Positions 8,025 to 15,959 of a stretch of DNA of 64,000 nt are shown in pieces. A program made the translations under genes and the position numbers. The DNA comes from GCA-2688775 sp035288865 (GTDB taxonomy: Archaea > Nanobdellota > Nanobdellia > Woesearchaeales > GW2011-AR4): NCBI GenBank assembly GCA_035288865.1, contig DATDZA010000035.1:1-64000 (forward strand), given 5' to 3'. Within the stretch, counting starts at the first letter, position 1; each line of letters starts with the position of its first letter. The notes beneath the pieces are model-generated. The model searched no databases, had not been told where the DNA came from, and worked only from the letters and a program-made list of their open reading frames with translations.

Positions 8025-8595
8025 GTATTTTACCTTTTATCTCGTTGAAATGTTTTACAGCATCTTCCGGAGCAAGCCCCCTTTTCAAATAATTTGAAAA
8101 TTGCCTCTCATACTTTTCCTTGTTTGATTTTAATAAATGTGCATATTTTGCAATATGTTCACCCGAAATTCTTTCTTTGGAAGGCAGTACTCCCTGATCA
8201 AATGGAATTTTAAGCCCAGAGTCGATTGCGCCTGCAAGCGCAGCATACAACCTTGAACCTTTGACAGAGTTATTAAATCCCAAATCAAAAATTGCTTCCT
8301 TGATTCCCTTTTCAATTGATTTTTTGCCCGCTAAAAATCCAACCAGGTAAGCGCTGGATAAATTTCCGTTGTCACCTTTCCATCCAAGATTTTTTAGTGT
8401 TGTTGAGCTGACTGAGAGTATTATTTTGTCACCTTTAACACCATATTCAATGATTGACGCCCGCATATCCCTTAAAGATTTCCTGACAACGAACCTGCGC
8501 CTGCCGGACATCAGAATCCTCATTCTTTTTTTGTAGTATGTCCTTCCCTGCCTTTTCCTTCTGAAAGGGACCGTGAAAATATTACCTCTTTTCAA
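8017..8595 (-). CDS. rpl18: Large-subunit ribosomal protein uL18
   Basis: 192 residues, the long archaeal/eukaryotic form. The N-terminus VPFRRKRQGRTYYKKRMRIL, the stretch RRFVVRKSLRDMRASIIEY and SRLYAALAGAIDSGLKIPF are family-typical. It binds 5S rRNA in the central protuberance together with uL5, also in this operon. The start overlaps the 3' end of eL19 by 14 bases. Confidence 0.95.
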   Translation of the reverse strand: MKRGNIFTVPFRRKRQGRTYYKKRMRILMSGRRRFVVRKSLRDMRASIIEYGVKGDKIILSVSSTTLKNLGWKGDNGNLSSAYLVGFLAGKKSIEKGIKEAIFDLGFNNSVKGSRLYAALAGAIDSGLKIPFDQGVLPSKERISGEHIAKYAHLLKSNKEKYERQFSNYLKRGLAPEDAVKHFNEIKGKIHG

Positions 8596-9037
8596 TTTTC
8601 ACCAACCCCCTTTCCTGCACGTATAGTTTCAGGTGCCTTATGCTCCTGAAAAATCCGCCTTTGCTTTTCATGTAAATCTCGTGATAGTCTGTTGTAGAAA
8701 TTATTTTATTGTCCCTCAATGATTTGATAAAATTTCTCTGAAGCCTTATTTTATTCATCCAAACTCTTTTTGGAGGAAGCCTGGCAGTTTTCTTCCCTTT
8801 TCTTGATCCATGGCCCTTCTGCTTGCCGGAGATTTTCTGTTTTTTTGTTTTTCTCGCCCAGAACCGTGATGTATTTAATACTCTCCTTTTTGTGATTACA
8901 CCCTGATTTATCAACGCCCTTACATCCAATTTAGTTATTGCTTCCTTTATTTCATCAAGCTTCGAAGGGTCAAATTTAATCCTATGCTCGCCACATTTCA
9001 ATACACTTGCCGCTAATCTTCTTTGTACGCTGAACAT
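8582..9037 (-). CDS. rpl19e: Large-subunit ribosomal protein eL19
   Basis: 151 residues, normal length. It opens with VQRRLAASVLKCGEHRIKFD and contains INQGVITKRR and the glycine/lysine-rich GKQKGHGSRKGKKTARLP, followed by WMNKIRLQRNFIKSLRDNKI. It is an archaeal/eukaryotic-specific protein near the base of the large subunit. It starts 1 nt after the eL32 stop, in the standard eL32-eL19-uL18-uS5 order. Confidence 0.96.
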   Translation of the reverse strand: MFSVQRRLAASVLKCGEHRIKFDPSKLDEIKEAITKLDVRALINQGVITKRRVLNTSRFWARKTKKQKISGKQKGHGSRKGKKTARLPPKRVWMNKIRLQRNFIKSLRDNKIISTTDYHEIYMKSKGGFFRSIRHLKLYVQERGLVKIEKR

Positions 9038-9038
9038 T

Positions 9039-9608
9039 TTAGACCTTTTGTGTTAACACCTTATCTCTCTCTTTTTTATCAGATTCCTTTCGCTGCTCAT
9101 CAGTCATCTTCTCTTCAGATTTTTCCTTCGGCTTTTCTTTTGCCTCGAGCTTTTTCTCCTCTTTTTTTGCTTGTGTCTTTTTTTGTGATTTTGATTTCAT
9201 GAAATTTTCAATCTTCTGTATTGCCTCATCAATTTTTAAATTTAAAACCCGAACATCCAGCTCCCTTGCCTTTTTTAAAATTTCAATTTTTTTCTTCTTG
9301 CCTGCGGTTCTTGGCACAATAATTCCCTGCGTTAACTTATTTATTTTTGAAACTTCATTGGCTGAAAAAACCCTTACCATTTCAAGCCCTGTTGAGTGAA
9401 GTCCTCTAACTGCTGCCGGAGATTTGAATCCGGGCGACGGCATTTTTCTTCTGCCCTTGAAGTGATGCCTTATCTTTGAATGAACACCCTTTGGCTTTCG
9501 CCATTTGTAGTTAAGCTTCATCCTCTTTGGATTATCCTGCCTGATAAACTCGGGCTTTCTTTCTTTGAGTTCTTTTCTGACTTCCAATAATACATTGTTT
9601 TGTGGCAT
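9039..9608 (-). CDS. rpl32e: Large-subunit ribosomal protein eL32, with charged tail
   Basis: The core spans about residues 15-130: PEFIRQDNPKRMKLNYKWRK, then GVHSKIRHHFKGRRKMPSPG and GLHSTGLEMVRVFSANEV. Archaeal eL32 is typically about 130 residues; here a 55-residue Lys/Glu tail (KKEEKKLEAKEKPKEKSEEK) is added, like the tails on eL14 and uS3. It follows the unknown coiled-coil gene by 4 bases. Confidence 0.94.
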   Translation of the reverse strand: MPQNNVLLEVRKELKERKPEFIRQDNPKRMKLNYKWRKPKGVHSKIRHHFKGRRKMPSPGFKSPAAVRGLHSTGLEMVRVFSANEVSKINKLTQGIIVPRTAGKKKKIEILKKARELDVRVLNLKIDEAIQKIENFMKSKSQKKTQAKKEEKKLEAKEKPKEKSEEKMTDEQRKESDKKERDKVLTQKV

Positions 9609-9612
9609 TTTC

Positions 9613-10077
9613 TTACTCGAGTTTTTTAGCTGCTTTTACTAATGTATCCATTATCTCCAGTACTCGCTCTTTGGCTTTTACTAAATCTTGTTCAGCAACC
9701 TCTAAGGACCTCAAATGTGCTATATTTGCTGAATATGTTGTCATACTAGTTGTGTAACGGTTTCTAGCATCATTTTCCAAGTATCCTTTTATTGTATCAA
9801 TAGCTGATTTTATTCTACTTTCTGTTTCTGTAAGCTGTGTATTCGCAAGTATTTTTCTTATGTCCTGTTCCACTTTTTTAAGTATACTAGCAATCGCTTC
9901 TTCCAATTTTACTTTTTCGATACCAATGCTTTCTAGTTCAGAAACTTCTTTTTGCATTGATGTAATAAATTGTTGTGTTTGATGAGGTTCCAAGCTACCA
10001 GCATAAGCCCTAACGATTATGTCCATCTCGCGCAAGATTTCATTGAACCTTTTCACTAACTTTTCTTCGCTTGTCAT
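9613..10077 (-). CDS. Unknown helical/coiled-coil protein between uL6 and eL32, 154 aa
   Basis: I do not recognise it. The sequence is almost entirely helical with heptad-like spacing (VSELESIGIEKVKLEEAIAS, then LRSLEVAEQDLVKAKERVLE), no cysteines, no membrane segment and no basic rRNA-binding tract, so it looks like a soluble coiled-coil protein rather than a ribosomal protein. A TGGAG sequence eight bases before the ATG supports this start. uL6 and eL32 are normally adjacent in archaea. The gap to eL32 is 4 bases, so it is expressed with the operon. Confidence 0.7.
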   Translation of the reverse strand: MTSEEKLVKRFNEILREMDIIVRAYAGSLEPHQTQQFITSMQKEVSELESIGIEKVKLEEAIASILKKVEQDIRKILANTQLTETESRIKSAIDTIKGYLENDARNRYTTSMTTYSANIAHLRSLEVAEQDLVKAKERVLEIMDTLVKAAKKLE

Positions 10078-10126
10078 TTTTAATTCTCCATTTCAATTAT
10101 TAATTGCTCATTTAGTTAATTTTCTT

Positions 10127-10696
10127 TTACTTGAGTTCCTTACCATCCTTAATAGTGATGTAAATTCCGTCCTGAAATACACGGTTGTCAAATCCAGGCC
10201 TTCTTGTAAGCTGCTCGATATCCCCGCTTACCTGGCCGGCAAGCTCCTTGCTTGCGCTGCTGACGTGTATCAAAGCGCCGTCAACTTTTACTGCAGCGCC
10301 ATGCTTGAGAGCCAGAACTCTCGAAACTTTTTCTCCCAAAAAATTCTTGACGTGAAGCTTGTTGTCAGATACTGTAACCGTCATCGGAAAATGCCCAGAG
10401 CATATCTTTAGCGTGTAATTGTGATTCTCAACAACCCCCCTGACAATATTTTTAACGTGGGCTGTCAGTGAGCCAAGCACTGATTTATTGTCCTTGGTAT
10501 CCCTTCCTGACTCAAAAATTATTTTATTTCCTTCAACTTTTGCAGCTATCTGCTTGCCCATCATCCTTTGCACTTCGCCTTTTGGGCCCTTGATTGTCAT
10601 TTTCTGGCCGTCAAAGTCCGCAGTAACTCCCTTAGGCAGTTCCACTTCACTTCTTATCTTCAATTTCCTTTTTCTGTTTCTTTTTGATTCAGACAT
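10127..10696 (-). CDS. rpl6: Large-subunit ribosomal protein uL6
   Basis: 189 residues with two uL6 repeats; ELPKGVTADFDGQKMTIKGP and KGEVQRM mark the first, and the C-terminal repeat contains DIEQLTRRPGFDNRVFQDGI, the diagnostic uL6 signature. It binds 23S rRNA near the factor-binding site. An in-frame Met 60 bases further upstream would overlap uS8, so the Met at 10696, seven bases after the uS8 stop, is chosen. Confidence 0.95.
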   Translation of the reverse strand: MSESKRNRKRKLKIRSEVELPKGVTADFDGQKMTIKGPKGEVQRMMGKQIAAKVEGNKIIFESGRDTKDNKSVLGSLTAHVKNIVRGVVENHNYTLKICSGHFPMTVTVSDNKLHVKNFLGEKVSRVLALKHGAAVKVDGALIHVSSASKELAGQVSGDIEQLTRRPGFDNRVFQDGIYITIKDGKELK

Positions 10697-10703
10697 TTTA
10701 ATT

Positions 10704-11093
10704 TTAGTAGCAGTAAGCCAGCAATTTTCCACCAAGCTTTTTTGATTTGGCATCATAGTGCGTCATGACTCCTTTGGGAGTTGAGACAAACAAGACTCCA
10801 AAATCCTTTGCAGGCAAAAATCTTCTTTCAAACTTTTCAAATTCATTATTCTTGACGCTGTATCTTGGCTTTATGACTCCGCATTTGTTAATCGCGCCAT
10901 TTAAAGTCAATAAAATGTAATTTCCCCTTCCGTCTTCAACTTCCTTGAATTCGGCAATGTAATCATTAGCTTTCATGACTTTCAGCACTTCTTTCATCAG
11001 TTTTGAAGATGGCTTAAGCAGGCAGTCTGACTTTCCGATTGCTTCGTTGTTCAAAATCAGTGACATTGCGTCTGCTAGTGGATCATTTAACAT
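10704..11093 (-). CDS. rps8: Small-subunit ribosomal protein uS8
   Basis: 129 residues, normal archaeal length. Family-typical NDPLADAMSLILNNEAIGK opens the protein, and the C-terminal motif VLFVSTPKGVMTHYDA closes the 16S rRNA-binding domain. It lies between uS14 and uL6, in the standard order. Confidence 0.96.
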   Translation of the reverse strand: MLNDPLADAMSLILNNEAIGKSDCLLKPSSKLMKEVLKVMKANDYIAEFKEVEDGRGNYILLTLNGAINKCGVIKPRYSVKNNEFEKFERRFLPAKDFGVLFVSTPKGVMTHYDAKSKKLGGKLLAYCY

Positions 11094-11102
11094 TTTGCAC
11101 CT

Positions 11103-11333
11103 TTAACTGTATTTTTTAAATCCCAATGAAGTTGCGACTTCCCTGAAACATGTCCTGCATAATTCCAGGCCATATTTTCCTATGTGGCCTCCAGGCCTAC
11201 CGCATCTTCTGCATTTTGTTGTGAATCGTCCGTGTTTTCTTGGCTTCGGAGCATTATTCTTAATGTATTTTTGCAGCTTGATTGGCTTTGCTTTGAGCTG
11301 CTTGAAAGCTTTGCGATAATCACTATATGTCAT
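11103..11333 (-). CDS. rps14: Small-subunit ribosomal protein uS14, zinc-binding form
   Basis: 76 residues against the usual 50-56. The C-terminal 50 residues are the standard archaeal zinc-ribbon form with CRRCGRPGGHIGKYGLELC followed by RTC, giving two C-x2-C pairs, and end in FREVATSLGFKKYS. The first 24 residues (YSDYRKAFKQLKAKPIKLQK) are a basic extension. It lies 2 nt behind uL5. Confidence 0.95.
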   Translation of the reverse strand: MTYSDYRKAFKQLKAKPIKLQKYIKNNAPKPRKHGRFTTKCRRCGRPGGHIGKYGLELCRTCFREVATSLGFKKYS

Positions 11334-11335
11334 TA

Positions 11336-11848
11336 TTATTCTTCCTCCAATGATATGCTAAAATTTTTTATCATGAACTCAATTGCTTCTTCTTTTCTGA
11401 TTCTGTGCCTGGCTGGGATTTTTCTTGCCATCAGTCTTCTTCTCTTTATCCTGTAACCCGGCCTTTCCAGCGTAACGCACACTTCAAGCCCCATAATTCC
11501 TATTTTTGGATCATACTTGACTCCAGGAATTTCTATATATTCGTGAATGCCAAATGCAACATTTCCATTCTCGTCAAACTGCCTCGCAGCAAGCTTATGC
11601 TCTATTGCCTCAAGCAATCTTGGAAGTATTTTGACTGCCTTTTCTTTTCTCAATGTAAGCTTGCATCCAATCGGCAATCCCGGCCTTAAGCCCCATTCCT
11701 GAATTCTTTTGTTTGTTATTGTCTTTACGGGAGTTGCCTGCGCAATTGCGTTCAACAGGATCAGACCTTTCTCCAGTTTGGACTGATCTTTGCCTGCCCC
11801 GATGTTCAAAGTCACTTTTTCAATTTTAATTGATCTCATTTGGTTCAT
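11336..11848 (-). CDS. rpl5: Large-subunit ribosomal protein uL5
   Basis: 170 residues. It opens with IKIEKVTLNIGAGKDQSKLE and contains KTITNKRIQEWGLRPGLPIG, FGIHEYIEIPGVKYDPKIGI and GLEVCVTLERPGYRIKRRR, all typical of archaeal uL5, which contacts 5S rRNA and the P-site tRNA. Two starts are possible (MNQMRS at 11848 or the Met at 11839). The 52-nt gap to eS4 is one of the larger gaps in this operon. Confidence 0.96.
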   Translation of the reverse strand: MNQMRSIKIEKVTLNIGAGKDQSKLEKGLILLNAIAQATPVKTITNKRIQEWGLRPGLPIGCKLTLRKEKAVKILPRLLEAIEHKLAARQFDENGNVAFGIHEYIEIPGVKYDPKIGIMGLEVCVTLERPGYRIKRRRLMARKIPARHRIRKEEAIEFMIKNFSISLEEE

Positions 11849-11900
11849 ATTATTAAAAATTTCATAAGTTTTTAATTCAGCAAATTGTCGTGAATTTTCG

Positions 11901-12590
11901 TTATCCTAAAGTTATGAGTGGTTTTAAATCTCCGACAACAAAAGCATATTTCTTTAATGTTTCAACAAGGTTTCCGCTTGAGTCCTTGTAGATTATTTTG
12001 TTCGCTTTAATGTCTTCAACATTTCCAATCTCGCCTGTGTGCTTCCCACCAACAAGGAAGATTGAAGATTTCTTATCGAGTTTGAGATGCTTAGTGATTT
12101 TCTGGTCAGGCAAGGATAATAGAACGGAATCGCCGACTTTGTAATTTCCCGCACTTGCTAGTATGTTTTTGCCGTCGTACAAGTTGAGTTGAAGATTTCC
12201 TTTTACCATTGTTTTGCCGACTATTTTGCACGGCTTCACTAAAGCTTCTTCTTTTTTTATTTTAATCAATTCAAGCCTGCCGCTCTTGTTCAACACAATC
12301 CTAAATTGCTCACTTATGTTTGGAAATTCAAGTGTGTCAAAAATCCCAACTGGAAATCTAAAATCCTTTCTTACTTTGCCATCCACTTTCACTTCATTTA
12401 TGTTGAGGATTTTTTTGACCTCCCTGGTTGTTGATGCATATTTTAAAATTTCTTTTAAAATTATATTAACGGGCATTCCTGACTGCAACCCATGGGGGCC
12501 TGGCACAGGTTTTGTGATGAATGTGGTGGTCTTCCTGTCAATATTCCATGCCTTGGGCGCTGCAAGCCTTGCCAAATGATTCTTTCCCAT
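11901..12590 (-). CDS. rps4e: Small-subunit ribosomal protein eS4
   Basis: 229 residues. HLARLAAPKAWNIDRKTTTF, then PGPHGLQSGMPVNIILKEIL are the family-typical N-terminus, followed by an S4-like RNA-binding region (NINEVKVDGKVRKDFRFPVG), a central domain and a C-terminal KOW-like segment (LVGGKHTGEIGNVEDIKANK). This protein exists only in archaea and eukaryotes. It starts 1 nt after the uL24 stop. Confidence 0.96.
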   Translation of the reverse strand: MGKNHLARLAAPKAWNIDRKTTTFITKPVPGPHGLQSGMPVNIILKEILKYASTTREVKKILNINEVKVDGKVRKDFRFPVGIFDTLEFPNISEQFRIVLNKSGRLELIKIKKEEALVKPCKIVGKTMVKGNLQLNLYDGKNILASAGNYKVGDSVLLSLPDQKITKHLKLDKKSSIFLVGGKHTGEIGNVEDIKANKIIYKDSSGNLVETLKKYAFVVGDLKPLITLG

Positions 12591-12591
12591 T

Positions 12592-12969
12592 TTATTTTCT
12601 CCCCATAATTTTTTGGCGCTGTTTATCCTCTATGTTTAATTCTGTGATCATTAAATTTGACGGGTTCAGTCCGAGCGGCCTTTTTGTGCCGTCTTTTTTT
12701 GGCACTTCGACTCCATTTACAAAAATGAGGGACTTTTTCAAATCCACCCTGTCAACCTTGCCTTCATGCTTTTTGAACTGACCGCGCATCACTTTTACCT
12801 TATCACCTTTTCTCACATCAACATTTCTTTTTTTGAATTTTTGCCTCAAATCCTTTGAAAGATGGGCACTGACAAATTTCTGCCTGATGTGGAGTGGAGC
12901 ATTAAACCTATACTTTCTCTGTTTGCCGGGCTTAGTGCTGCTTTTCCACTCAATTGAAAATTTTTTCAT
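12592..12969 (-). CDS. rpl24: Large-subunit ribosomal protein uL24
   Basis: 125 residues. It starts FSIEWKSSTKPGKQRKYRF and carries the KOW motif in DVRKGDKVKVMRGQFKKHEG with KVDRVDLKKS. It is an early-assembly protein binding 23S rRNA. An upstream TTG at 12987 would overlap uL14; the ATG at 12969 gives the family-typical N-terminus and is chosen. Confidence 0.95.
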   Translation of the reverse strand: MKKFSIEWKSSTKPGKQRKYRFNAPLHIRQKFVSAHLSKDLRQKFKKRNVDVRKGDKVKVMRGQFKKHEGKVDRVDLKKSLIFVNGVEVPKKDGTKRPLGLNPSNLMITELNIEDKQRQKIMGRK

Positions 12970-12979
12970 TTTAAATTTA

Positions 12980-13381
12980 TTAAACAACGATGCTTGCTAT
13001 TTTTGCTATTCCTGGCCATCTCTCGCAAGCTTCTTTCGCGATTGCACCCTTGAATATTGTCCCTTTTGGATTTCCTTTATCATCTTTCAAAACGACCGCT
13101 GCATTATCTTCAAATTTGATTCTCATGCCGTCCGATCTTCTATATTCTTTTTTCTGCCTCACAATGACTGCATAAACAACTGTCTTCCTCATATCCGGCT
13201 TTCCGCTTTTAACTGCAGCCTGCACCAAATCGCCGACACCGCAGCTTCCTATCCTTCCCTTAACAGTTTTCAGGCCTACAACCGTGAAAATTTTTATTCG
13301 TTTTGCACCTGAATTGTCACAAGTTTCAACCTCGCTGTAAACCGGCAGTGCCCTTGTAACATTTGATTTTAAGGCTTGCAT
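12980..13381 (-). CDS. rpl14: Large-subunit ribosomal protein uL14
   Basis: 133 residues. TCDNSGAKRIKIFTVVGLK, GVGDLVQAAVKSGKPDMRKT and FEDNAAVVLKDDKGNPKGT are highly conserved uL14 stretches; the protein sits at the subunit interface. The ATG immediately follows the uS17 stop codon with no spacer. Confidence 0.97.
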   Translation of the reverse strand: MQALKSNVTRALPVYSEVETCDNSGAKRIKIFTVVGLKTVKGRIGSCGVGDLVQAAVKSGKPDMRKTVVYAVIVRQKKEYRRSDGMRIKFEDNAAVVLKDDKGNPKGTIFKGAIAKEACERWPGIAKIASIVV

Positions 13382-13810
13382 TTACTTTTCCTCCTCTGGC
13401 TTCGGCTCTTCTTTAACCGGCTTGATGACTTTTGATGCTTCTCTTGCTTCCATTTTTCCTTTGAATCCTTTTTCCTGACCGAGATTCTTGATTATAACAA
13501 AATTCTTTGTCTTGCTCAGAGGCCTGCATTCTATAACATCTACAATGTCACCGTCTTTTGCATTGATGCATTCTGGATTGTGAACTTTTAATCTTGTTCT
13601 TCGCTTTTCATATCTCTCATATTTTTTCAAAAAATTCATCCTCTCAAATTCTATGACTGCAGTCTTTCTCATTTTTGTAGAGATAACTGTACCTGTGAAC
13701 CTGCGCCCCCTGACGCTGAGCTTGCCATGAAAAGGGCAATTAATGTCAGTGCACTTCTGCTTTGGGGATTCCAAAACCATTCCAATGTTTCTTGATTCTG
13801 TTTTTGCCAT
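13382..13810 (-). CDS. rps17: Small-subunit ribosomal protein uS17
   Basis: 142 residues with the OB-fold core GRRFTGTVISTKMRKTAVIE, YERYEKRRTRLKVHNPECI and GDIVDVIECRPLSKTKNFVI. The N-terminal arm has CTDINCPFHGKLSVRG, as in archaeal members. A Lys/Glu/Pro tail of about 25 residues is added at the C-terminus. It is preceded by a 62-nt gap to aIF1; in most archaea the RNase P protein Rpp29 (rnp1) sits there. Confidence 0.95.
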   Translation of the reverse strand: MAKTESRNIGMVLESPKQKCTDINCPFHGKLSVRGRRFTGTVISTKMRKTAVIEFERMNFLKKYERYEKRRTRLKVHNPECINAKDGDIVDVIECRPLSKTKNFVIIKNLGQEKGFKGKMEAREASKVIKPVKEEPKPEEEK

Positions 13811-13872
13811 TTTGATTTACCAATGATATTACAGAGCCTAACGCCCTGAACCCAGTCCATTATTCACAATCT

Positions 13873-14181
13873 TTATCGCAGTTCAACGCTAGCCGGCGCA
13901 AAACCATATTCAACCAAGATTTTCTTGGTTCTCTGCCTCTGCTCGCCCTGCAGCTCAATCTTCCCACCCTTGATGGTACCGCCGCATGCAAGCTTCGACT
14001 TAAGCCTTTTTGCCAAATCCTTGAGATCTATTTCCTTTGCGTCAATCCCTTCAACAATTGTATAATTTTTGTTGAACTTCTTGCGCTCAAGATAAACCAA
14101 AATCTTCTGGCTTTCCTTGGCTATGGTCTCGCAGACACATAGTTCTTTTACCAAGCCACACATTGTGCATACTTCACTCAT
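13873..14181 (-). CDS. Translation initiation factor aIF1 (SUI1 family)
   Basis: 102 residues. After an N-terminal knuckle CTMCGLVKELCVC, which probably binds zinc, the SUI1 core runs from about residue 25: KKFNKNYTIVEGIDAKEIDL, LAKRLKSKLACGGTIKGGKI, then IELQGEQRQRTKKILVEYGF. aIF1 binds the small subunit and enforces correct start-site selection. The ATG overlaps the TGA of uL29 (ATGA), indicating coupling, and this uL29-aIF1-uS17 order is standard for archaea. Confidence 0.94.
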   Translation of the reverse strand: MSEVCTMCGLVKELCVCETIAKESQKILVYLERKKFNKNYTIVEGIDAKEIDLKDLAKRLKSKLACGGTIKGGKIELQGEQRQRTKKILVEYGFAPASVELR

Positions 14182-14387
14182 TCCTTTTTTATTCCTCCTA
14201 GTTGTTTTATCTTTCTGATTGTGAGTATTTTTGCAATTGTCCTCTTCATCTCTTTGACTTTGCCAGGGCTTTTTGGAAGCGTGCCGATGGCAATCTGTGA
14301 ATTTACTTTCATTAATTCCTTTTTCAGTTCGATTGATTTGTTTTCCAAATCAAGCTCATTCATCGCTTTTAGTTCCTTGGCTTTCAT
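14178..14387 (-). CDS. rpl29: Large-subunit ribosomal protein uL29
   Basis: 69 residues of two antiparallel helices: KAKELKAMNELDLENKSIEL, then KVKEMKRTIAKILTIRKIKQ. It lies at the peptide exit tunnel and helps dock the signal recognition particle. Its first 32 bases overlap the 3' end of uS3 in another frame, the longest overlap in this operon. Confidence 0.94.
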   Translation of the reverse strand: MKAKELKAMNELDLENKSIELKKELMKVNSQIAIGTLPKSPGKVKEMKRTIAKILTIRKIKQLGGIKKE

Positions 14388-15081
14388 CTTTTTTCTTCCG
14401 CGGACTTCTCCGCTTGGGTTTGTCTGCCTTTTTTTCTTCCTTAGGCTCTTCGGGCACTCCCTTTACTTCTTCAACTTTAGTTTCCACAAAATCAACCAGC
14501 TCTATATCATCAGGCAATTTCAAATCAGGGGGCATTATTGAAACCTTGACCCCAATAATTCCCGTCTTCAGCTGGGCCTGGGCATTTGATTTTCTGACGC
14601 TCAATGCTATGTCGCCGCATTTCTTCAGGTAACCCTGATAAAATCTCCAGGATTTTGCCCTTGCACTTGGGACTTTTCCGCTTATGCTTATTTCAATTCC
14701 AAGAGCGCCTGAGCGCATAACTTCCGTCATTATCTTATGGCCTATTGCCTTGAATTTTTCTGAGCCGAATTTTTCCAGGGCATCAACAATCTTCTCTGCA
14801 ACAATGGTCGCATCAAGGCTCGGATTCTCAACTTCACTTATTTCAATCTGGGGATTTTCTAGATTGAACCTTTTTTTGAGCGTCTTTGTAAGCAGCTTGA
14901 TGTTCTGGCCCTTTCTTCCGACTATGAGCCCCGGCCTTGAAGTGTAGATTACTATTTTCTCACCCAAGGGGGTCTTAATCATTTTTGTATGGCTGTGACC
15001 TACATTGTTGAGGCTTTGTGTTATGTACTCCTCAATCTGGAATTCCTTGATTTTCTGTGCTACAAATTTTCTTTCTATCAT
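14356..15081 (-). CDS. rps3: Small-subunit ribosomal protein uS3
   Basis: 241 residues. The KH domain is at about residues 18-90 with the GXXG loop in RPGLIVGRKGQNIKLLTKTL; the C-terminal domain contains MRSGALGIEISISGKVPSAR and GVKVSIMPPDLKLPDDIEL. A charged tail (PKRRSPRKKKDESQGTKSDE) ends the protein and overlaps uL29. uS3 lines the mRNA entry channel. Confidence 0.96.
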   Translation of the reverse strand: MIERKFVAQKIKEFQIEEYITQSLNNVGHSHTKMIKTPLGEKIVIYTSRPGLIVGRKGQNIKLLTKTLKKRFNLENPQIEISEVENPSLDATIVAEKIVDALEKFGSEKFKAIGHKIMTEVMRSGALGIEISISGKVPSARAKSWRFYQGYLKKCGDIALSVRKSNAQAQLKTGIIGVKVSIMPPDLKLPDDIELVDFVETKVEEVKGVPEEPKEEKKADKPKRRSPRKKKDESQGTKSDE

Positions 15082-15566
15082 TCTTTTTTCACTTTTGCTC
15101 CTTTTTCTTTAGCCTGCTTTTCTTCTGATTTCTTTGTTTTTTCCTCAACACAAATTTCAACATGGGTCCGTTTCATTCTTCTTCTTGAAAATCTTCCATA
15201 GTGCCATGCCTTTCCCGCCTTGTGGGCGCTCATGTGAATAATTATTAAATTTGAAGTGTTCATTCCTTTGAACTGCGCGTTTGCCTCGACGCTTTCAAGC
15301 AGCTTTATAAGCACAAGCGAAGCTTTTTCCGGGTAACTTCCTGGTCCAATTTTTTTCTTGTGTGACAAGTCGGCATTAAATCTCTTGAAAGGAACTGCAA
15401 CTTTTTGCTCTGTAACCCGCAACAAAATTTTTTTTGCATCTGTAATATTTTTATGCCTAATAAAATTGCAAATTTCATAGCTTGTTTTGTATGAAATTGG
15501 CAAAGCTACACCGACAGCCCTTGCCATATATTCCTTATTGTAATCTCTGAATGTGTATCCTACCAT
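15078..15566 (-). CDS. rpl22: Large-subunit ribosomal protein uL22
   Basis: 162 residues. ARAVGVALPISYKTSYEICN, then KGMNTSNLIIIHMSAHKAGK and the conserved RRRMKRTHVEICVEE are typical; the extended loop lines the exit tunnel. The C-terminus carries a Lys/Glu tail. Its stop overlaps the uS3 start (ATGA). Confidence 0.96.
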   Translation of the reverse strand: MVGYTFRDYNKEYMARAVGVALPISYKTSYEICNFIRHKNITDAKKILLRVTEQKVAVPFKRFNADLSHKKKIGPGSYPEKASLVLIKLLESVEANAQFKGMNTSNLIIIHMSAHKAGKAWHYGRFSRRRMKRTHVEICVEEKTKKSEEKQAKEKGAKVKKE

Positions 15567-15573
15567 GTTATTC

Positions 15574-15957
15574 TTACTTCACTGACAAGCTTGCGCTTGA
15601 ACGTGTAGCGCCGATTCCTGGAGCGCTGTGCTGGACTCTCCTTCTTGTCAAAACAAATTCACCAAGGCAGTGACCAATCATCTCTGATTCAATAATTAAA
15701 GGTACAAATTCTTTTCCCGAATGAATTTTTATTGTAAAACCAATCATCTCGGGCAAAATTATCATATCTCTGCAGTGAGTCTCAATATTTTTTTGATTTG
15801 TTCTTATTTTTTTAAGCAAAATCTGTTCCTGTTCTGTAAATCCTCTTTTGATTTTTCTCCTCTGTCTTGAAGTCAGCAGCTGGCCCAATTCATTCATACT
15901 CATTTTCTTGAGCTCTTCAAGCGTTTTTCCCTTGTATGTAAATTCTTTCTTTGCCAT
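15574..15957 (-). CDS. rps19: Small-subunit ribosomal protein uS19
   Basis: 127 residues. The core runs RDMIILPEMIGFTIKIHSGK, FVPLIIESEMIGHCLGEFV and ends LTRRRVQHSAPGIGATRSSA, the standard archaeal form. The N-terminal 50 residues are the basic archaeal extension. The protein lies in the head of the 30S subunit beside uS13. Confidence 0.96.
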   Translation of the reverse strand: MAKKEFTYKGKTLEELKKMSMNELGQLLTSRQRRKIKRGFTEQEQILLKKIRTNQKNIETHCRDMIILPEMIGFTIKIHSGKEFVPLIIESEMIGHCLGEFVLTRRRVQHSAPGIGATRSSASLSVK

Positions 15958-15959
15958 GT

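Noticed and set aside
12833..13312. Plus-strand frame of 159 codons opposite uL14
   Set aside because: It lies wholly over highly conserved ribosomal genes and has no recognisable domain.
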